Positions 1 to 9,718 are shown, numbered from the stretch's first letter. The stretch: DNA of 64,000 nt from Edaphobacter lichenicola (GCF_014201315.1 NZ_JACHDY010000001.1:1302001-1366000), one strand, 5' to 3'. The notes: generated by a model not told the origin, from the letters alone. Translations and numbers: made by a program.

Positions 1-854
1 GCGTCTATCAGCTCAGAGACACCATCCGCGTCCTGTATCCCAACACTGTCGTATTAGGCCTCGGCTTCGCCACGCTTGTCCCGCAGACCGGCAGGCCAGC
101 TCTAACCGTCACGGATGTAGACGGCGTGCGGATCGCAGGGCTTATCGTGGATGCCGGCCCGATCAACTCCGACGCGCTCGTCCAACTCGGCAGCTCGAGA
201 CTGAGGAGCCTGGACAACCGTTTCGGGATTAACCTCTTCCGGGATCACTCCTCGAATCCATCCTCCTTGAGCGACGTCTTCTTCCGCATCGGCGGAGCCG
301 CCACTGGAAGCGCCACCACGAGCCTCGAAATCAACAGCAACGACGTCCTGCTCGATGACATCTGGGCATGGCGCGCAGACCACGGCACCGGAGTCGGTTG
401 GATAGTAAACACCGCAGACCATGGCCTGGTCGTCAACGGCGACAACGTAACCGCAACCGGCCTCTTCGTGGAGCACTACCAGAAGGAGCAGGTACTGTGG
501 AACGGCAATGGCGGCGAGACCATCTTCTACCAGAGTGAACTGCCCTACGATCCGCCGAGCCAGAGCGCATGGACCGACGGAACCGCCAATGGCTATCCAT
601 CGTACGTCGTCTCCAACTGGGCCACGACGCATCAGGCATACGGTTTGGGCATCTACTCTTTCTTCAATCAAGGGATCAACATCATCGAAGACAACGCGAT
701 GACAGTTCCCAACGCAAGCGGAGTAGCTATTCACGACGTCGGCACAGTCTGGCTCAATGGCAGCGGGCAGATCACCCACGTCATCAACGGGCAAGGCGCA
801 ACGGTGAACAGTAGCAACGCGGATACGCTGAGCCCTGTCGTGCTCTACCCGTAA
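1..854 (+). CDS. Secreted right-handed beta-helix (pectate-lyase-like) protein, C-terminal part
   Basis: The reading frame is open from the left edge (first full codon at base 3) to a TAA at 852-854, so about 283 C-terminal residues of a longer protein are present. The sequence is rich in Asn, Asp, Gly and Thr with short hydrophobic strands (LEINSNDVLLDDIWAWRAD, VVNGDNVTATGLFVEHYQ), the pattern of stacked parallel beta-helix rungs in pectate-lyase/GH55-like proteins. The tail 'GLGIYSFFNQGINI' resembles large secreted proteins often labelled 'coagulation factor 5/8 type domain'. No catalytic residues can be assigned from this fragment. A role in polysaccharide binding or breakdown outside the cell is inference. 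Confidence 0.6.
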   Translation, partial: VYQLRDTIRVLYPNTVVLGLGFATLVPQTGRPALTVTDVDGVRIAGLIVDAGPINSDALVQLGSSRLRSLDNRFGINLFRDHSSNPSSLSDVFFRIGGAATGSATTSLEINSNDVLLDDIWAWRADHGTGVGWIVNTADHGLVVNGDNVTATGLFVEHYQKEQVLWNGNGGETIFYQSELPYDPPSQSAWTDGTANGYPSYVVSNWATTHQAYGLGIYSFFNQGINIIEDNAMTVPNASGVAIHDVGTVWLNGSGQITHVINGQGATVNSSNADTLSPVVLYP

Positions 855-894
855 GCACCGAGCATTTCAGAAACAGATTGCATCGATCATCACT

Positions 895-940
895 GAGGGG
901 CAGCAGACGTCGAGGGGCAGCAGACGTCATGCTGTCCCTC
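895..940. repeat. 17-bp tandem repeat plus hairpin in a convergent gap
   Basis: GAGGGGCAGCAGACGTC occurs twice back to back (895-911 and 912-928). The second copy can pair with TGCTGTCCCTC at 930-940 (10 of 11 bases), giving a short-looped hairpin. It sits between two converging genes (stops at 854 and 1008), so a weak bidirectional terminator is possible. There is no clear T run. Confidence 0.4.
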
Positions 941-1007
941 AACTGCTTTGTCCCATCGCATCACTCAAAGAATCACGAGTTACAGCTCACGCAATCACAA
1001 GGCACAA

Positions 1008-2063
1008 TCACGTGCTCACCTCCAACTCGTCGAACCTGCGCCACTTGTAAAACCAGATCGAGACGATCCAGCTCAAGGCAAAGAGTCCAATGATGACGTA
1101 GCCCAGCGTGCCAAAGTTTTCATTGAGAGTTCCAACCCAGGACCAGAACGTCCCGTGAAAGTGAAACTGGTCGACCATCAACCCCAGGGCTTCGATCCCC
1201 CCCACCATCACCGCGACGATAACCGAGATCAGAGTGATCGTCATGTTGTAGTAGATCTTGCGAATCGGCTTCACAAAGGCCCAACCGTATGCGCCCAGCA
1301 TCAAAACGTTGTCCGTCGTATCGATCAGAGACATGCCTGCCGCAAACAGCGCAGGAAACACCAGAACCGACCAAAGCGACAATCCCCTTGCAGCCTCGGA
1401 GGCCGAGAGGCCAACCAGTCCAATCTCCGTCGCCGTATCGAACCCAAGGCCAAACAGGATGCCGAGCGGGTACATGTGCCAGCTGTGCCGGATCAACGCG
1501 AACATCGGTCGAAAAAGACGAGACAGAAATCCGCGGCTGCCCAGCAGCAGATCGAAGTCTTCCTCAACATACCGCTCTCCTCGACGAACCCGCCGGAAAG
1601 CGAGATATACCGACCGCAGAACCGCCATGTTCACGATCGCGATCCCAAAGAGAAACAGCGTCGAGACGAGCGTCCCAACTACTCCGCCGATGTGTCTCGC
1701 TGCATCCAGTCGATGTTGCAGCGACAGTGCCGTTGCCGAGATAGCAATAGACCCCAGCACCACAATCGTCGAGTGGCCGAGCGAGAACATGAATCCCACC
1801 GCAACCGGCCGTTTGCCCTCCTGCATCAACTTCCGCGTTACGTTGTCGATCGCTGCAATATGATCGGCGTCGACCGCATGCCGCAGGCCGAAGCTGTAAG
1901 CCAGAAACGCAGTCCCCAGCAACACGGGATAGTGTCGAAACGCAAGAAACGCCCACATCCATGCGGAAACATTCATCAGGAGCAAAAGGCTGTAGATAGC
2001 GAGGACCTTGCGCCTGGTATTGGCCGCAATATGGTCAAGCACGCCGCTAAGCAAATCTTTCAT
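1008..2063 (-). CDS. NiCoT-family nickel/cobalt permease (HoxN/NixA type)
   Basis: Integral inner-membrane permease for uptake of Ni2+ or Co2+. The family signature HAVDADHI lies near residues 62-69 in the second membrane segment. The later signatures LGFDTATE and GMSLIDTTDN are also present, and about eight hydrophobic segments are visible. The ATG at 2063 is preferred because AAGGA lies about 5 bases before it; a TTG six codons upstream is the only longer option. About 351 residues is normal for the family. It stands alone, with no nik, hyp or cobalamin genes beside it, and no NiCo or B12 riboswitch is visible in the short upstream gap. Metal specificity cannot be read from sequence. Confidence 0.93.
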   Translation of the reverse strand: MKDLLSGVLDHIAANTRRKVLAIYSLLLLMNVSAWMWAFLAFRHYPVLLGTAFLAYSFGLRHAVDADHIAAIDNVTRKLMQEGKRPVAVGFMFSLGHSTIVVLGSIAISATALSLQHRLDAARHIGGVVGTLVSTLFLFGIAIVNMAVLRSVYLAFRRVRRGERYVEEDFDLLLGSRGFLSRLFRPMFALIRHSWHMYPLGILFGLGFDTATEIGLVGLSASEAARGLSLWSVLVFPALFAAGMSLIDTTDNVLMLGAYGWAFVKPIRKIYYNMTITLISVIVAVMVGGIEALGLMVDQFHFHGTFWSWVGTLNENFGTLGYVIIGLFALSWIVSIWFYKWRRFDELEVST

Positions 2064-2165
2064 CCAATCCTTACCAAACAATACGAATCACAGTACAACA
2101 TCAGATCGAACAGCGTCTCATCTGCCGCAGAAAACATCTCCACATTATCGAAGAGCACACGCGCC

Positions 2166-2678
2166 TCATCGAACAGCTCTGGTCAACGCCGTAATCACCT
2201 CAACAAACTCGGGCCACGCTTCACATAGCTCCTTTCGTTCGCCGGCATCATAGTCCTCAAACTCAAACCCAGGGCTCACCGTACATCCCAGCAGCGCCCA
2301 TCGCCCTCCCTCGACCAGACGCGAGCCCTGCCACACGCCCCGTTCCACCACCACCTGCGGCCTCTGGCCTCTCAGCAGATCGCTCCCAATCACCACCATC
2401 CGGCCCTTCCCCTTCTCGACCAACTGCAGCATCTCCACCGCATCCCCAGCATAAAAATGAAACACCTCATCCGACTTCAGCCGGTGCATCTCGCTGAACG
2501 TCTCCGGCTCCAACAGATAATAGATCGCAGTCGCAGTCCGTCGCGCTCCCGCATACCTCTTGTCCTCAAATATCTCGGCATCCACCTTCTCCGCAGCCTC
2601 GTAGGTCCTCACATACCATCCACCCTCGCGCGGATGCGGTTGCAACCCAAGTAATTTCTTCACGTCCTCTGCTGTCAT
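2166..2678 (-). CDS. DUF985 cupin-fold protein
   Basis: About 170 residues of the DUF985 (cupin_5) family, small single-domain beta-barrel proteins. Family hallmarks are the N-terminal LGLQPHPREGGWYVRTY, the central IYYLL followed by SEMHRLKSDEVFHFYAGD, and the C-terminal GCTVSPGFEFEDYD. The His/Glu-containing strand (MHRLKSDEVFHFY) is where cupins bind metal or ligand. The function of the family is not settled. The ATG at 2678 is chosen over a TTG one codon earlier. It lies upstream of the NiCoT gene on the same strand with an 100-bp gap, and is divergent from the purine permease. Confidence 0.88.
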   Translation of the reverse strand: MTAEDVKKLLGLQPHPREGGWYVRTYEAAEKVDAEIFEDKRYAGARRTATAIYYLLEPETFSEMHRLKSDEVFHFYAGDAVEMLQLVEKGKGRMVVIGSDLLRGQRPQVVVERGVWQGSRLVEGGRWALLGCTVSPGFEFEDYDAGERKELCEAWPEFVEVITALTRAVR

Positions 2679-2750
2679 CAAAGCCCTCTCACGCTATGCT
2701 TGTACTACTCCATCCATTCTAGTTTCCCGTCTCACAGGAGCCCTGACCTG

Positions 2751-4064
2751 ATGCCCATCCGCACTCGCCTGGAGCACTACTTCGGCTTCTCAGCACACGC
2801 GACAAACTGGCGAACAGAGATTCTTGCTGGTCTTACGACCTTCATCACGATGGCTTACATCATCTTCGTGAACCCTTCCCTTCTCAGCAAAACGGGAATG
2901 CCCCTCGCCGCCATCACGACGGCTACCTGCCTCTGCGCGGCCATCGGCAGCATCCTCATGGGAAGCATCGCCAACTACCCTCTCGCCCTCGCACCCGGCA
3001 TGGGCCTCAACGCCTACTTCACCTACACCGTCGTGCTCGGCATGGGAGTTCCCTGGCAAACGGCACTTGGCGCCGTCTTCCTCTCCGGCATCATCTTCCT
3101 CGCCCTCACCTTTAGCGGCATTCGTCAACGCCTCGTCGCCGCCATCCCTCATCAGCTGCACGCCGCCGTCGGCGGAGGCATCGGCCTCTACATCGCCTTC
3201 ATCGGGTTTCGCAACGCCGGCATCATCGTCCCTAGCGCTGCCACCACGGTCACCCTCGGAAACCTCCGCGCGCCCGGCACCGCCCTGGCAATCTTCGGCC
3301 TCCTACTCATCGCAATCCTGCAAGTCCTCCGCGTGCGAGCCTCCATGCTCCTCGGCGTTCTCACCACCACGTTCCTCGGCATCCTCTGCCATCAGGTCCA
3401 CTGGGAGCCCGCGCACTACGACCTCTCCGCCATCAAAGCCACAGCCTTCCACCTCGACATCCTCGGCGCGCTCCACATCGGAGCCTTCGAGATCATCTTC
3501 GTCTTCCTCTTCGTCGACCTCTTCGACAACATCGGCACCCTCGTCGCCGTCACCCAGCGCGCCGGCCTCATCGCCCCCGACCACACCATCCCGCGCCTCA
3601 ACCGCATCTTCCTCGCCGATGCCAGCTCCACCATCCTCGGCTCCCTCGCCGGCACCAGCACCGTCACCAGCTACATCGAGTCCTCCGCCGGAGTCGCAGC
3701 AGGAGGCCGCACCGGCGTCACCGCCATCGTCACCGGCATCCTCTTCTTCCTCTCGCTCTTTCTCGCTCCTCTCATCGGAGCCATCCCCACCTTCGCCACC
3801 GCGCCCGCGCTCATCCTGGTCGGCGGCCTCATGCTTACCGGCCTCGGCGAGATCGAGTGGGACGACCCGCAGATCGGCATCCCCGCCTTCCTCACCGTCG
3901 CCACCATCCCACTCACCTGGTCCATCGCCGACGGCCTCAGCTTCGGCCTCACCAGCTACGCACTCCTTCAACTGCTCACCGGCCGCGCCCGCCGTCAGGA
4001 CTGGATGCTCTATCTCCTCGCCACCCTCTTCCTGCTCCGCTTTATCTTTCTCGTCCGCAAATAA
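2751..4064 (+). CDS. NCS2-family purine permease (AzgA-type guanine/hypoxanthine transporter)
   Basis: Inner-membrane proton symporter for purine bases. About 437 residues with roughly 12-14 hydrophobic segments. AzgA-type marks include RTEILAGLTTFITMAYIIFV near the N-terminus, NPSLLS at about 41, the substrate-site segment LAPGMGLNAYFTY at about 80-92, FVDLFDNIGTL, and the re-entrant GTSTVTSYIESSAG, where ESSAG is typical of AzgA rather than of xanthine/uracil carriers. The ATG at 2751 follows CAGGAG by about 11 bases and matches the family N-terminus; a frame extension to 2700 adds 17 unlikely residues. Monocistronic and convergent with the sensor kinase gene. Confidence 0.93.
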   Translation: MPIRTRLEHYFGFSAHATNWRTEILAGLTTFITMAYIIFVNPSLLSKTGMPLAAITTATCLCAAIGSILMGSIANYPLALAPGMGLNAYFTYTVVLGMGVPWQTALGAVFLSGIIFLALTFSGIRQRLVAAIPHQLHAAVGGGIGLYIAFIGFRNAGIIVPSAATTVTLGNLRAPGTALAIFGLLLIAILQVLRVRASMLLGVLTTTFLGILCHQVHWEPAHYDLSAIKATAFHLDILGALHIGAFEIIFVFLFVDLFDNIGTLVAVTQRAGLIAPDHTIPRLNRIFLADASSTILGSLAGTSTVTSYIESSAGVAAGGRTGVTAIVTGILFFLSLFLAPLIGAIPTFATAPALILVGGLMLTGLGEIEWDDPQIGIPAFLTVATIPLTWSIADGLSFGLTSYALLQLLTGRARRQDWMLYLLATLFLLRFIFLVRK

Positions 4065-4096
4065 CCCACGCCTCCAGGAAGCTCACAGCCAGAACC

Positions 4097-7000
4097 TCAC
4101 AACCCCTTGTCTCTGGCTCCACTCCTGCGAAAGAATCGCGACAAAAGCTGAGGAGAAGCTGATTCATAGATGAGCGAGCCGGAGACGTACAGCTCTACCT
4201 CCGTTCCGGCACCAGCCTCACTCCAAACCGCCAGATGTGCGCCAATCCGTTTGGCCCGCTCTCGCATGCCGGGCAACCCCCAATGCCCCGCGCGCTCCCC
4301 TTCCTCGAGGACCTTCCGGTCGATTCCCTTTCCATCGTCGCGGATTCGCACGCGCAGCAGCCTCTTCCCATACGTAATCTCCGCTTCGATCTTCTGCGCT
4401 TCACTGTGCTTGAAGGAGTTTCGCAGCGCCTCTCGAACGATGTGGTAAACATCGTCCCGGAAGATCGGATCCAGCGGCTTCGCGGTCCCTTCCTCGACGA
4501 CAGAGAACCCAGGCCTCGCTCCCTCTTCGATCTTGGCCCCAAGCTCTTCTCCCAGCGCGGTGATCATGTGAGCGAGATCGTCGTCGATCAGCGTAGAGGA
4601 TCGTATGTCGTAGATTGCGTTCCGCCCCTCCACCATCGCCTCGTCCGCGCTCTGCAGAGCGGTGTCAAGACTCTTCTCCGCCTTGGAAGGATCTCTTGGA
4701 ATCAGATCCCGGGCCGTCTGAAAATGAAGAATCAATCCCTGAAAGCTCTGCAGCAGCGTGTCGTGCAGCTCGCGAGCGATTCGCGTTCGCTCAGAAAGCC
4801 GCTCGATAAACTGCAGATCCATCCGCGACGTGACCTGGCCGACATGCCACTGATAGACAACCCATGCCAGAACCCCAACCGCCGCCGCACACAGCAACAG
4901 AAACCAGTTCGTCTGGTAGAAAGTCGGAACCACCGTCAGATTCAACGACGGCCCATCCATATTCCAGACTCCATCGCAGTTTTCGGCGATGACGCGGAAC
5001 GTGTAAGACCCTGGGTCGAGGTTTGTGTAGATGGCCTCCCGCACTCCAACCGGCTCACTCCAGCCTCGATCGAATCCATCAAGGCGATACTTGTATCGAA
5101 TTCGTTCCGGCAGTGAAAGATTCACACCGGAAAAGCCGAACGTGATCCGCTGGCTGACAGATGGAACCCGAACAGCTGTCTTTATATCGATAAGATCTCC
5201 ATCGACAGAAACGGCATCGATCTTCGCCAGAACCGGCGCAGCACCCCGCACAGCTCGAATCGGATCGACGACCGAAAGTCCGTGGTTCATGGAAAACCAG
5301 ATCCGTCCCAGCGGATCTTCGACAACCGATTGCTGCCTCTTGACCCCCTCGACTCCACTCAGGCCATCGCTCGTCCCATACTCTCTTACATCTTCCTCCG
5401 CGATCGCGCCGCTCAGCAGCCTGTCGCGCCTCACTCGTAAAACATGATTGGACGTCGCAACCCAAAGCCAGCCATTGGTGTCCTCCGCAACTCCGAAGAT
5501 CTGCTCGTGCAGCGACTCCGGCACATTACGAGGAATATGGATCGTGCCGGCGTTGAAATACGCGAGACCCGACGTCGTCCCGACCCACAGCACGTGGCTT
5601 GAATCCTCAAGCAGGCAATCGATATCGGGCGAAGGCAGCCCATCGGTCTCTGTATAGGTTCGCAACTGGCCGTGTAACAGCTGCGTCAAACCAACCGGCG
5701 TTGCGAACCACATGCTTCCGTCGGCGCCCTCCGCCATCGCTGTCACAGTATTCGACGGCATCCCGTTCGCCATCGTGTAGGAGGTAAACTTACCGTCCCG
5801 CAGCTCACTCACCCCGCCGCTGAGAGTCCCAGCCCATACAGATCCGTCGCGATTCTGATGAACCGCATACACACTGTCCTGAAGCAGCCCGTCCGCATGC
5901 GTGTAGGTCTTTGTCTCGAAGCCGCCCCTGGCAACCCGCAGCCGTGTGAGTCCGCCCCGTTGTCTGCCCGCCCATAACTCATCGTGGCTTCCCGTGATGG
6001 AGTACACCACATCTCTATCCAGGCCTCCCGCGGTCACGCTCTCGATCTTGCCGTCTTTCAGCCAATGCAATCCGCCGTTGAAAGGGGCGAACCACGTGCG
6101 TCCTCCCGCATCGATATAGACCGGACCGCCGCTCGTCGATCGCAGCTCCTCGTCAACCGCATAGCTCACAAAAGTGCTGTCGCGAAGCCTTTCAATACCT
6201 CGCGGCGTTCCCAGCCATATATCCCCTTCTCTATCCTCAAAGACAGAGTTCACCGCCAGATCGGAGGCCACCGTACCGTCGTCATCGAAAGAGACGCCGC
6301 CGGCGTTGGACCGAAGCAGTCCATGAGATGTGCCGATCCAGAGGTTTCCATCCCTGTCACGAATCGCCGAGAGCGCCGACACCTTCGAAAGCTCCGAGGG
6401 CACTCCTTCGCGAGTGATCCTGGACCCCGTCCAGCGCAGAACACCTTTGTCAGTTCCAATCCACAGCTCGCCGTTCGCCATCGGAAGCAGGCAGTTGATC
6501 CTGCCCTCCACTGCCTGGGCTACGTCATGAACCTGCCCGTCTTTCAGATAGAAGAGACCTCTATCGGGCGTACCCAGCCAGATGATGCCATCGCTGGTCT
6601 CCGCGATGGCCGCCACCGAAGTATTCGGTTTGGCAAATCGATGAGTCGCCACGCCCGTCGCCCAGCTCAACCGGCTGGAGAGTTCATCGTTCATCACCGC
6701 CGCCTGGGGAGAATCGGATCTCCCCGGCGTCGACGGCGCGGTCAGCACATCGAACTTGCCGGCCTGGTACCCAAGCGGACCCAGGGCCAGCGACGAGAGA
6801 AGCGCCGAGCCATCCCTGCGCCGCCCGATCGATGTAATTCCAACCGCTGCCTGACTGTGCCCGGGGTCGAACTTCCCATCGCGATATCGCAGGATCGTAG
6901 TATTCGCCAGAAGGATCCAAAGATTCGATTGCGAGTCGGCAATCAGCTCCTGAACAGGGCCGATCGGAAGCGCCGTCGGAGTCTGCTGCTGGAAGACCTG

Positions 7001-7234
7001 AAAGCTCAGCCCGTCGAAGCGAACCAGGCCCTTCTCCGTCCCGATCCACAGATAGCCATTTGGCCCCTGGGCGATCGAGGTCACGGCCCCCCCGGTGAAC
7101 CCTCGCTCAAGTCCCCAGCTCTCCCGCATGTACTGCGAGATAGCCCGGTTCGGATCGACAGCATAAACCGTCCGGGCGAAGCACATCGCAACAAACACGG
7201 CCACCAATTTTCCGACAAGCCGATGAACTCTCAT
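4097..7234 (-). CDS. Propeller/Y_Y_Y-domain sensor histidine kinase
   Basis: About 1045 residues. After a signal peptide (KLVAVFVAMCFARTVYA) come two seven-bladed-type Reg_prop propellers with many 'G.lWiGT..Gl.r' repeats, then a Y_Y_Y domain (RYKYRLDGFDRGWSEP, FRVIAENCDG), one membrane segment (NWFLLLCAAAVGVLAWVVYQW), a HisKA_3 dimerisation domain with the phospho-acceptor His in ARELHDTLLQSFQGL, and an HATPase_c domain (REALRNSFKH, DDGKGID, GHWGLPGMRERA). This is the LiaS/NarX-like kinase class. The periplasmic sensor resembles those of Bacteroides hybrid systems that bind oligosaccharides, but there is no C-terminal receiver and no response regulator next door. The ATG at 7234 is 7 bases past the stop of the GH16 gene, so the two are co-transcribed. 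Confidence 0.92.
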   Translation of the reverse strand: MRVHRLVGKLVAVFVAMCFARTVYAVDPNRAISQYMRESWGLERGFTGGAVTSIAQGPNGYLWIGTEKGLVRFDGLSFQVFQQQTPTALPIGPVQELIADSQSNLWILLANTTILRYRDGKFDPGHSQAAVGITSIGRRRDGSALLSSLALGPLGYQAGKFDVLTAPSTPGRSDSPQAAVMNDELSSRLSWATGVATHRFAKPNTSVAAIAETSDGIIWLGTPDRGLFYLKDGQVHDVAQAVEGRINCLLPMANGELWIGTDKGVLRWTGSRITREGVPSELSKVSALSAIRDRDGNLWIGTSHGLLRSNAGGVSFDDDGTVASDLAVNSVFEDREGDIWLGTPRGIERLRDSTFVSYAVDEELRSTSGGPVYIDAGGRTWFAPFNGGLHWLKDGKIESVTAGGLDRDVVYSITGSHDELWAGRQRGGLTRLRVARGGFETKTYTHADGLLQDSVYAVHQNRDGSVWAGTLSGGVSELRDGKFTSYTMANGMPSNTVTAMAEGADGSMWFATPVGLTQLLHGQLRTYTETDGLPSPDIDCLLEDSSHVLWVGTTSGLAYFNAGTIHIPRNVPESLHEQIFGVAEDTNGWLWVATSNHVLRVRRDRLLSGAIAEEDVREYGTSDGLSGVEGVKRQQSVVEDPLGRIWFSMNHGLSVVDPIRAVRGAAPVLAKIDAVSVDGDLIDIKTAVRVPSVSQRITFGFSGVNLSLPERIRYKYRLDGFDRGWSEPVGVREAIYTNLDPGSYTFRVIAENCDGVWNMDGPSLNLTVVPTFYQTNWFLLLCAAAVGVLAWVVYQWHVGQVTSRMDLQFIERLSERTRIARELHDTLLQSFQGLILHFQTARDLIPRDPSKAEKSLDTALQSADEAMVEGRNAIYDIRSSTLIDDDLAHMITALGEELGAKIEEGARPGFSVVEEGTAKPLDPIFRDDVYHIVREALRNSFKHSEAQKIEAEITYGKRLLRVRIRDDGKGIDRKVLEEGERAGHWGLPGMRERAKRIGAHLAVWSEAGAGTEVELYVSGSLIYESASPQLLSRFFRRSGARDKGL

Positions 7235-7241
7235 AACTCCA

Positions 7242-8327
7242 TCACGGAAGATACTCGAACTTCTCCAGAACAACTTCGCTGTCTTTCTGCATCGGGTACT
7301 TGTCGCTCGCAACCACGTAGAACAACAACTGCATCTTCTCGTGGCCAGGCGACGGCACCCCGGAGGTAAAGACATGCTCCGCGACAACGGGAGCGCCCTT
7401 GTGAATCGAGTCTCCGCGCACCGTAACAAACTTCACGCGCCCGGGCTCCCAATGGAACGAGTGAGTCAGCTTCCCCGCAGGCTCGACGAACGGAGCCACA
7501 TTGCCCGGAACATAAAAAGGCTGAATGCCAAACTGCGCATTGTCCTTACTGGAGCCATCGCCCCACTGACTCATCTCGACATCCACCTCTCGGTAGTTCT
7601 GCTCTCCTCCAAAATCGTCGAAGGTATTCAAACTCAGTACCGAGGCCGGTTCCAGATGAGATGTATCCCGCACCGTAAAGAGGTACGTTCCATATCCCAG
7701 GCTTCGCGTCATCTCTACCTCCGCACAGGACCACTTATTCCCTTTTTTCCTGATGCGAAGATGCAGCGCCCCTTCCGGATCGACCCACGCGTTATCGCCT
7801 TCGTAGGGAAGATTCAACCCTCCGCGATCCGACGCAATCGTCCGTACTCCCCAGTCATAACCACTGAATTTGATCGGCACCGTAGGTGCAATCTGAGGCT
7901 TGCCCACGCCATCCACAATCGCCAGCGCCGCCACCGAACCGCCGGCCGACGGCGCCACATCCATCGTCGGAGGTGGTTGATATCCCGGATCCACCAGCAT
8001 CGCGGCATACTTGAACCCGAGATGACTTGTCGCGCTCCAGGTCGAGTCCGCCTGGATGGGAATAAAGGGCTGATCTGGCCACGGCTGAACCCACCACGGC
8101 CCGCTCATCGCATAGATAACGATCCGTTGGCCAGGCCGCGCCCCACTGACACGTCCCGAGATCGTATCCACCCGCTCGCGGCCTCCCTGTGCAGCCGGAG
8201 GAATCTTCGTAAATTCAATGGTCGGACTGGCTACGTCCTGCCGGGAGCGGCACCCAGCCAGCAAAAGCAGAGACACGGTAAGACAAACCGCATAGCCCAT
8301 CGAAACCGACGAAACCGCACTCCGCAT
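7242..8327 (-). CDS. GH16-like (concanavalin A-fold) lipoprotein, putative endo-beta-glucanase
   Basis: About 361 residues. A lipoprotein signal is visible (LTVSLLLLAGC), so the mature protein is probably lipid-anchored. A roughly 130-residue N-terminal beta domain is followed by a jelly-roll domain containing EVDVE in 'REVDVEMSQWG', which matches the GH16 catalytic ExDxE motif (nucleophile and acid/base Glu). The family hydrolyses or transglycosylates beta-1,3/1,4-glucans, agars or related galactans; the substrate cannot be told here. The ATG at 8327 is chosen because it gives a normal signal peptide; a longer frame to 8450 exists, and an internal ATG nine codons later is also possible. It is first in a two-gene operon with the propeller sensor kinase. 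Confidence 0.75.
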   Translation of the reverse strand: MRSAVSSVSMGYAVCLTVSLLLLAGCRSRQDVASPTIEFTKIPPAAQGGRERVDTISGRVSGARPGQRIVIYAMSGPWWVQPWPDQPFIPIQADSTWSATSHLGFKYAAMLVDPGYQPPPTMDVAPSAGGSVAALAIVDGVGKPQIAPTVPIKFSGYDWGVRTIASDRGGLNLPYEGDNAWVDPEGALHLRIRKKGNKWSCAEVEMTRSLGYGTYLFTVRDTSHLEPASVLSLNTFDDFGGEQNYREVDVEMSQWGDGSSKDNAQFGIQPFYVPGNVAPFVEPAGKLTHSFHWEPGRVKFVTVRGDSIHKGAPVVAEHVFTSGVPSPGHEKMQLLFYVVASDKYPMQKDSEVVLEKFEYLP

Positions 8328-8809
8328 CAAGCCAGGCCGATAGCCCGACAGACACCGGACGAAAAAGCCATCACTGAAAGCGGTCGCATAATGTTGGCCC
8401 ACAGAAACCCCCGGGAGTTGTTCAGTCTTCTTAGTTGAGATAGCAATCATAGTCCATCCAGCTATCCTTACCGCTATCCCCTACACGCAGCCAGTGCGAT
8501 CTTCGCGCATCCAACCCAGCACAGCGAACGCCCCAACCTCATCGTTCTTCCCGGCGCAAAAACAGCCTCCGCAACAGGGCATTTCGGACCATCGAAAGCC
8601 CCGGCTCGCATGGTGTAAGATATGGTCTTCCGCCCACGTAGATGCGGTTGGATCGTTGCACCAGAGATCCACAGCTTCGATACGAAGCGGATGCAGTTTA
8701 TGGATCAAAGTGCCCTCGGGCGGCGTTCCACGAGGGGACGTACCCTGAAGCTCCGACAACACCACCCTGGGCAGCCACCTCACTTTTGTAAAACACCGGA
8801 GTTCTTCAC
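8328..8809. other. Divergent intergenic region, GH16 operon and ssb
   Basis: About 480 bases between the outward-facing GH16 lipoprotein and ssb genes. It must hold promoters for both, but I see no convincing operator, riboswitch or repeat. Open frames in it look unlike protein. Confidence 0.5.
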
Positions 8810-9274
8810 ATGGCAAAAGGCGTCAACAAAGTCTTCCTCCTCGGCAACGTCGGCAAAGACCCCGAGATCCGCGCCACAGCCGGCGGCATGACCGTCGCAA
8901 GCTTCTCTCTCGCCACCGCCGACCGGCAAAAAGACGCCCAGGGCAACTGGGCCGACAAGACCGAGTGGCACAATATCGTCTGCTTTCAGCGCACCGCAGA
9001 GGTCGTCCGCGACTACGTCAAAAAAGGCTCGCAGCTCTACATCGAAGGCAAGATCCAGACCCGCTCCTGGGACGATAAGACCAGCGGCGAGAAGAAGTAT
9101 AAGACCGAGATCCTCTGCAACGAGCTCACCCTCCTCGGCGGTAAACCCGCCGGCGAAGGCGCCTCCACCGGCGGCTACTCCAAGTCCAACACCGCCAGCT
9201 ACGATCAGCGCACCCCCTCCAGCCAGCCCGACTACGCCGACGTAGGCATCACCGACGACGACATCCCCTTCTAG
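8810..9274 (+). CDS. ssb: Single-stranded DNA-binding protein
   Basis: 154 residues. The N-terminal OB fold (1 to about 105) starts with the typical 'KVFLLGNVGKDPEIR' and carries WHNIVCFQRTAEVVRDYVKKGSQLYIEGK and TRSWDD. A Gly/Ser/Pro-rich linker follows, and the protein ends in the acidic tip DDDIPF, which recruits repair and replication partners in bacterial SSBs. GGAG lies 11-12 bases before the ATG. It is monocistronic here, not linked to rpsF/rpsR. Confidence 0.97.
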   Translation: MAKGVNKVFLLGNVGKDPEIRATAGGMTVASFSLATADRQKDAQGNWADKTEWHNIVCFQRTAEVVRDYVKKGSQLYIEGKIQTRSWDDKTSGEKKYKTEILCNELTLLGGKPAGEGASTGGYSKSNTASYDQRTPSSQPDYADVGITDDDIPF

Positions 9275-9718
9275 AATTGGGCCTTGCCTTTCGTGCCGAG
9301 TTACTCCGATACAACGGCTTGTAAGCGGGGGAGGAGGGGGCTGCAAGCCCCTTTCTCCACCCAGCCTTACGGTCTCTACTGTCTGTATGGTCACTAACGC
9401 ACGGACGTCTCAGGCCGATTAACCGACTTTTCGTCCAAGTGGAAAGTCCTCACAGGAAATCAGTGAACACTAGGGCGTTTATGAGGACTAATCCTCGATA
9501 AGGAGCCCTATTCTGGGTCAATGAGCGAGGTGGCGTGTTTTCGTCGGTTGAGAACCAGTTCCTCCCAGAGATACCAACCTTTCGATGCAAACCCGGACCA
9601 AACGACCGACTGGCACTTGGCTGAAAGCAACAGATTCTGTGAGATTTTCGACGAATTGCTCTCTACTCAGAAAATGTTTGAAGTGATTCCGTCTAACCAC
9701 GCTGTCGAAATGAGCGAG
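9275..9718. other. Intergenic region without a recognisable gene
   Basis: About 440 bases after ssb. A G-rich imperfect hairpin (GGCTTGTAAGC ... GCTGCAAGCC, about 9316-9349) just past ssb may act as a terminator. Two overlapping open frames of 60-70 codons on opposite strands (about 9518-9733) match no family I know and are not called. Confidence 0.45.

Noticed and set aside
3067..4173. Long frames overlapping the purine permease on both strands (368 and 222 codons)
   Set aside because: Low-complexity Ser/Pro or Glu/Gly/Asp peptides produced by strongly biased C-ending codons of the real permease gene.
8481..8816. 111-codon minus-strand frame upstream of ssb
   Set aside because: Composition unlike protein (scattered Cys and Trp), overlaps the ssb start and promoter region.
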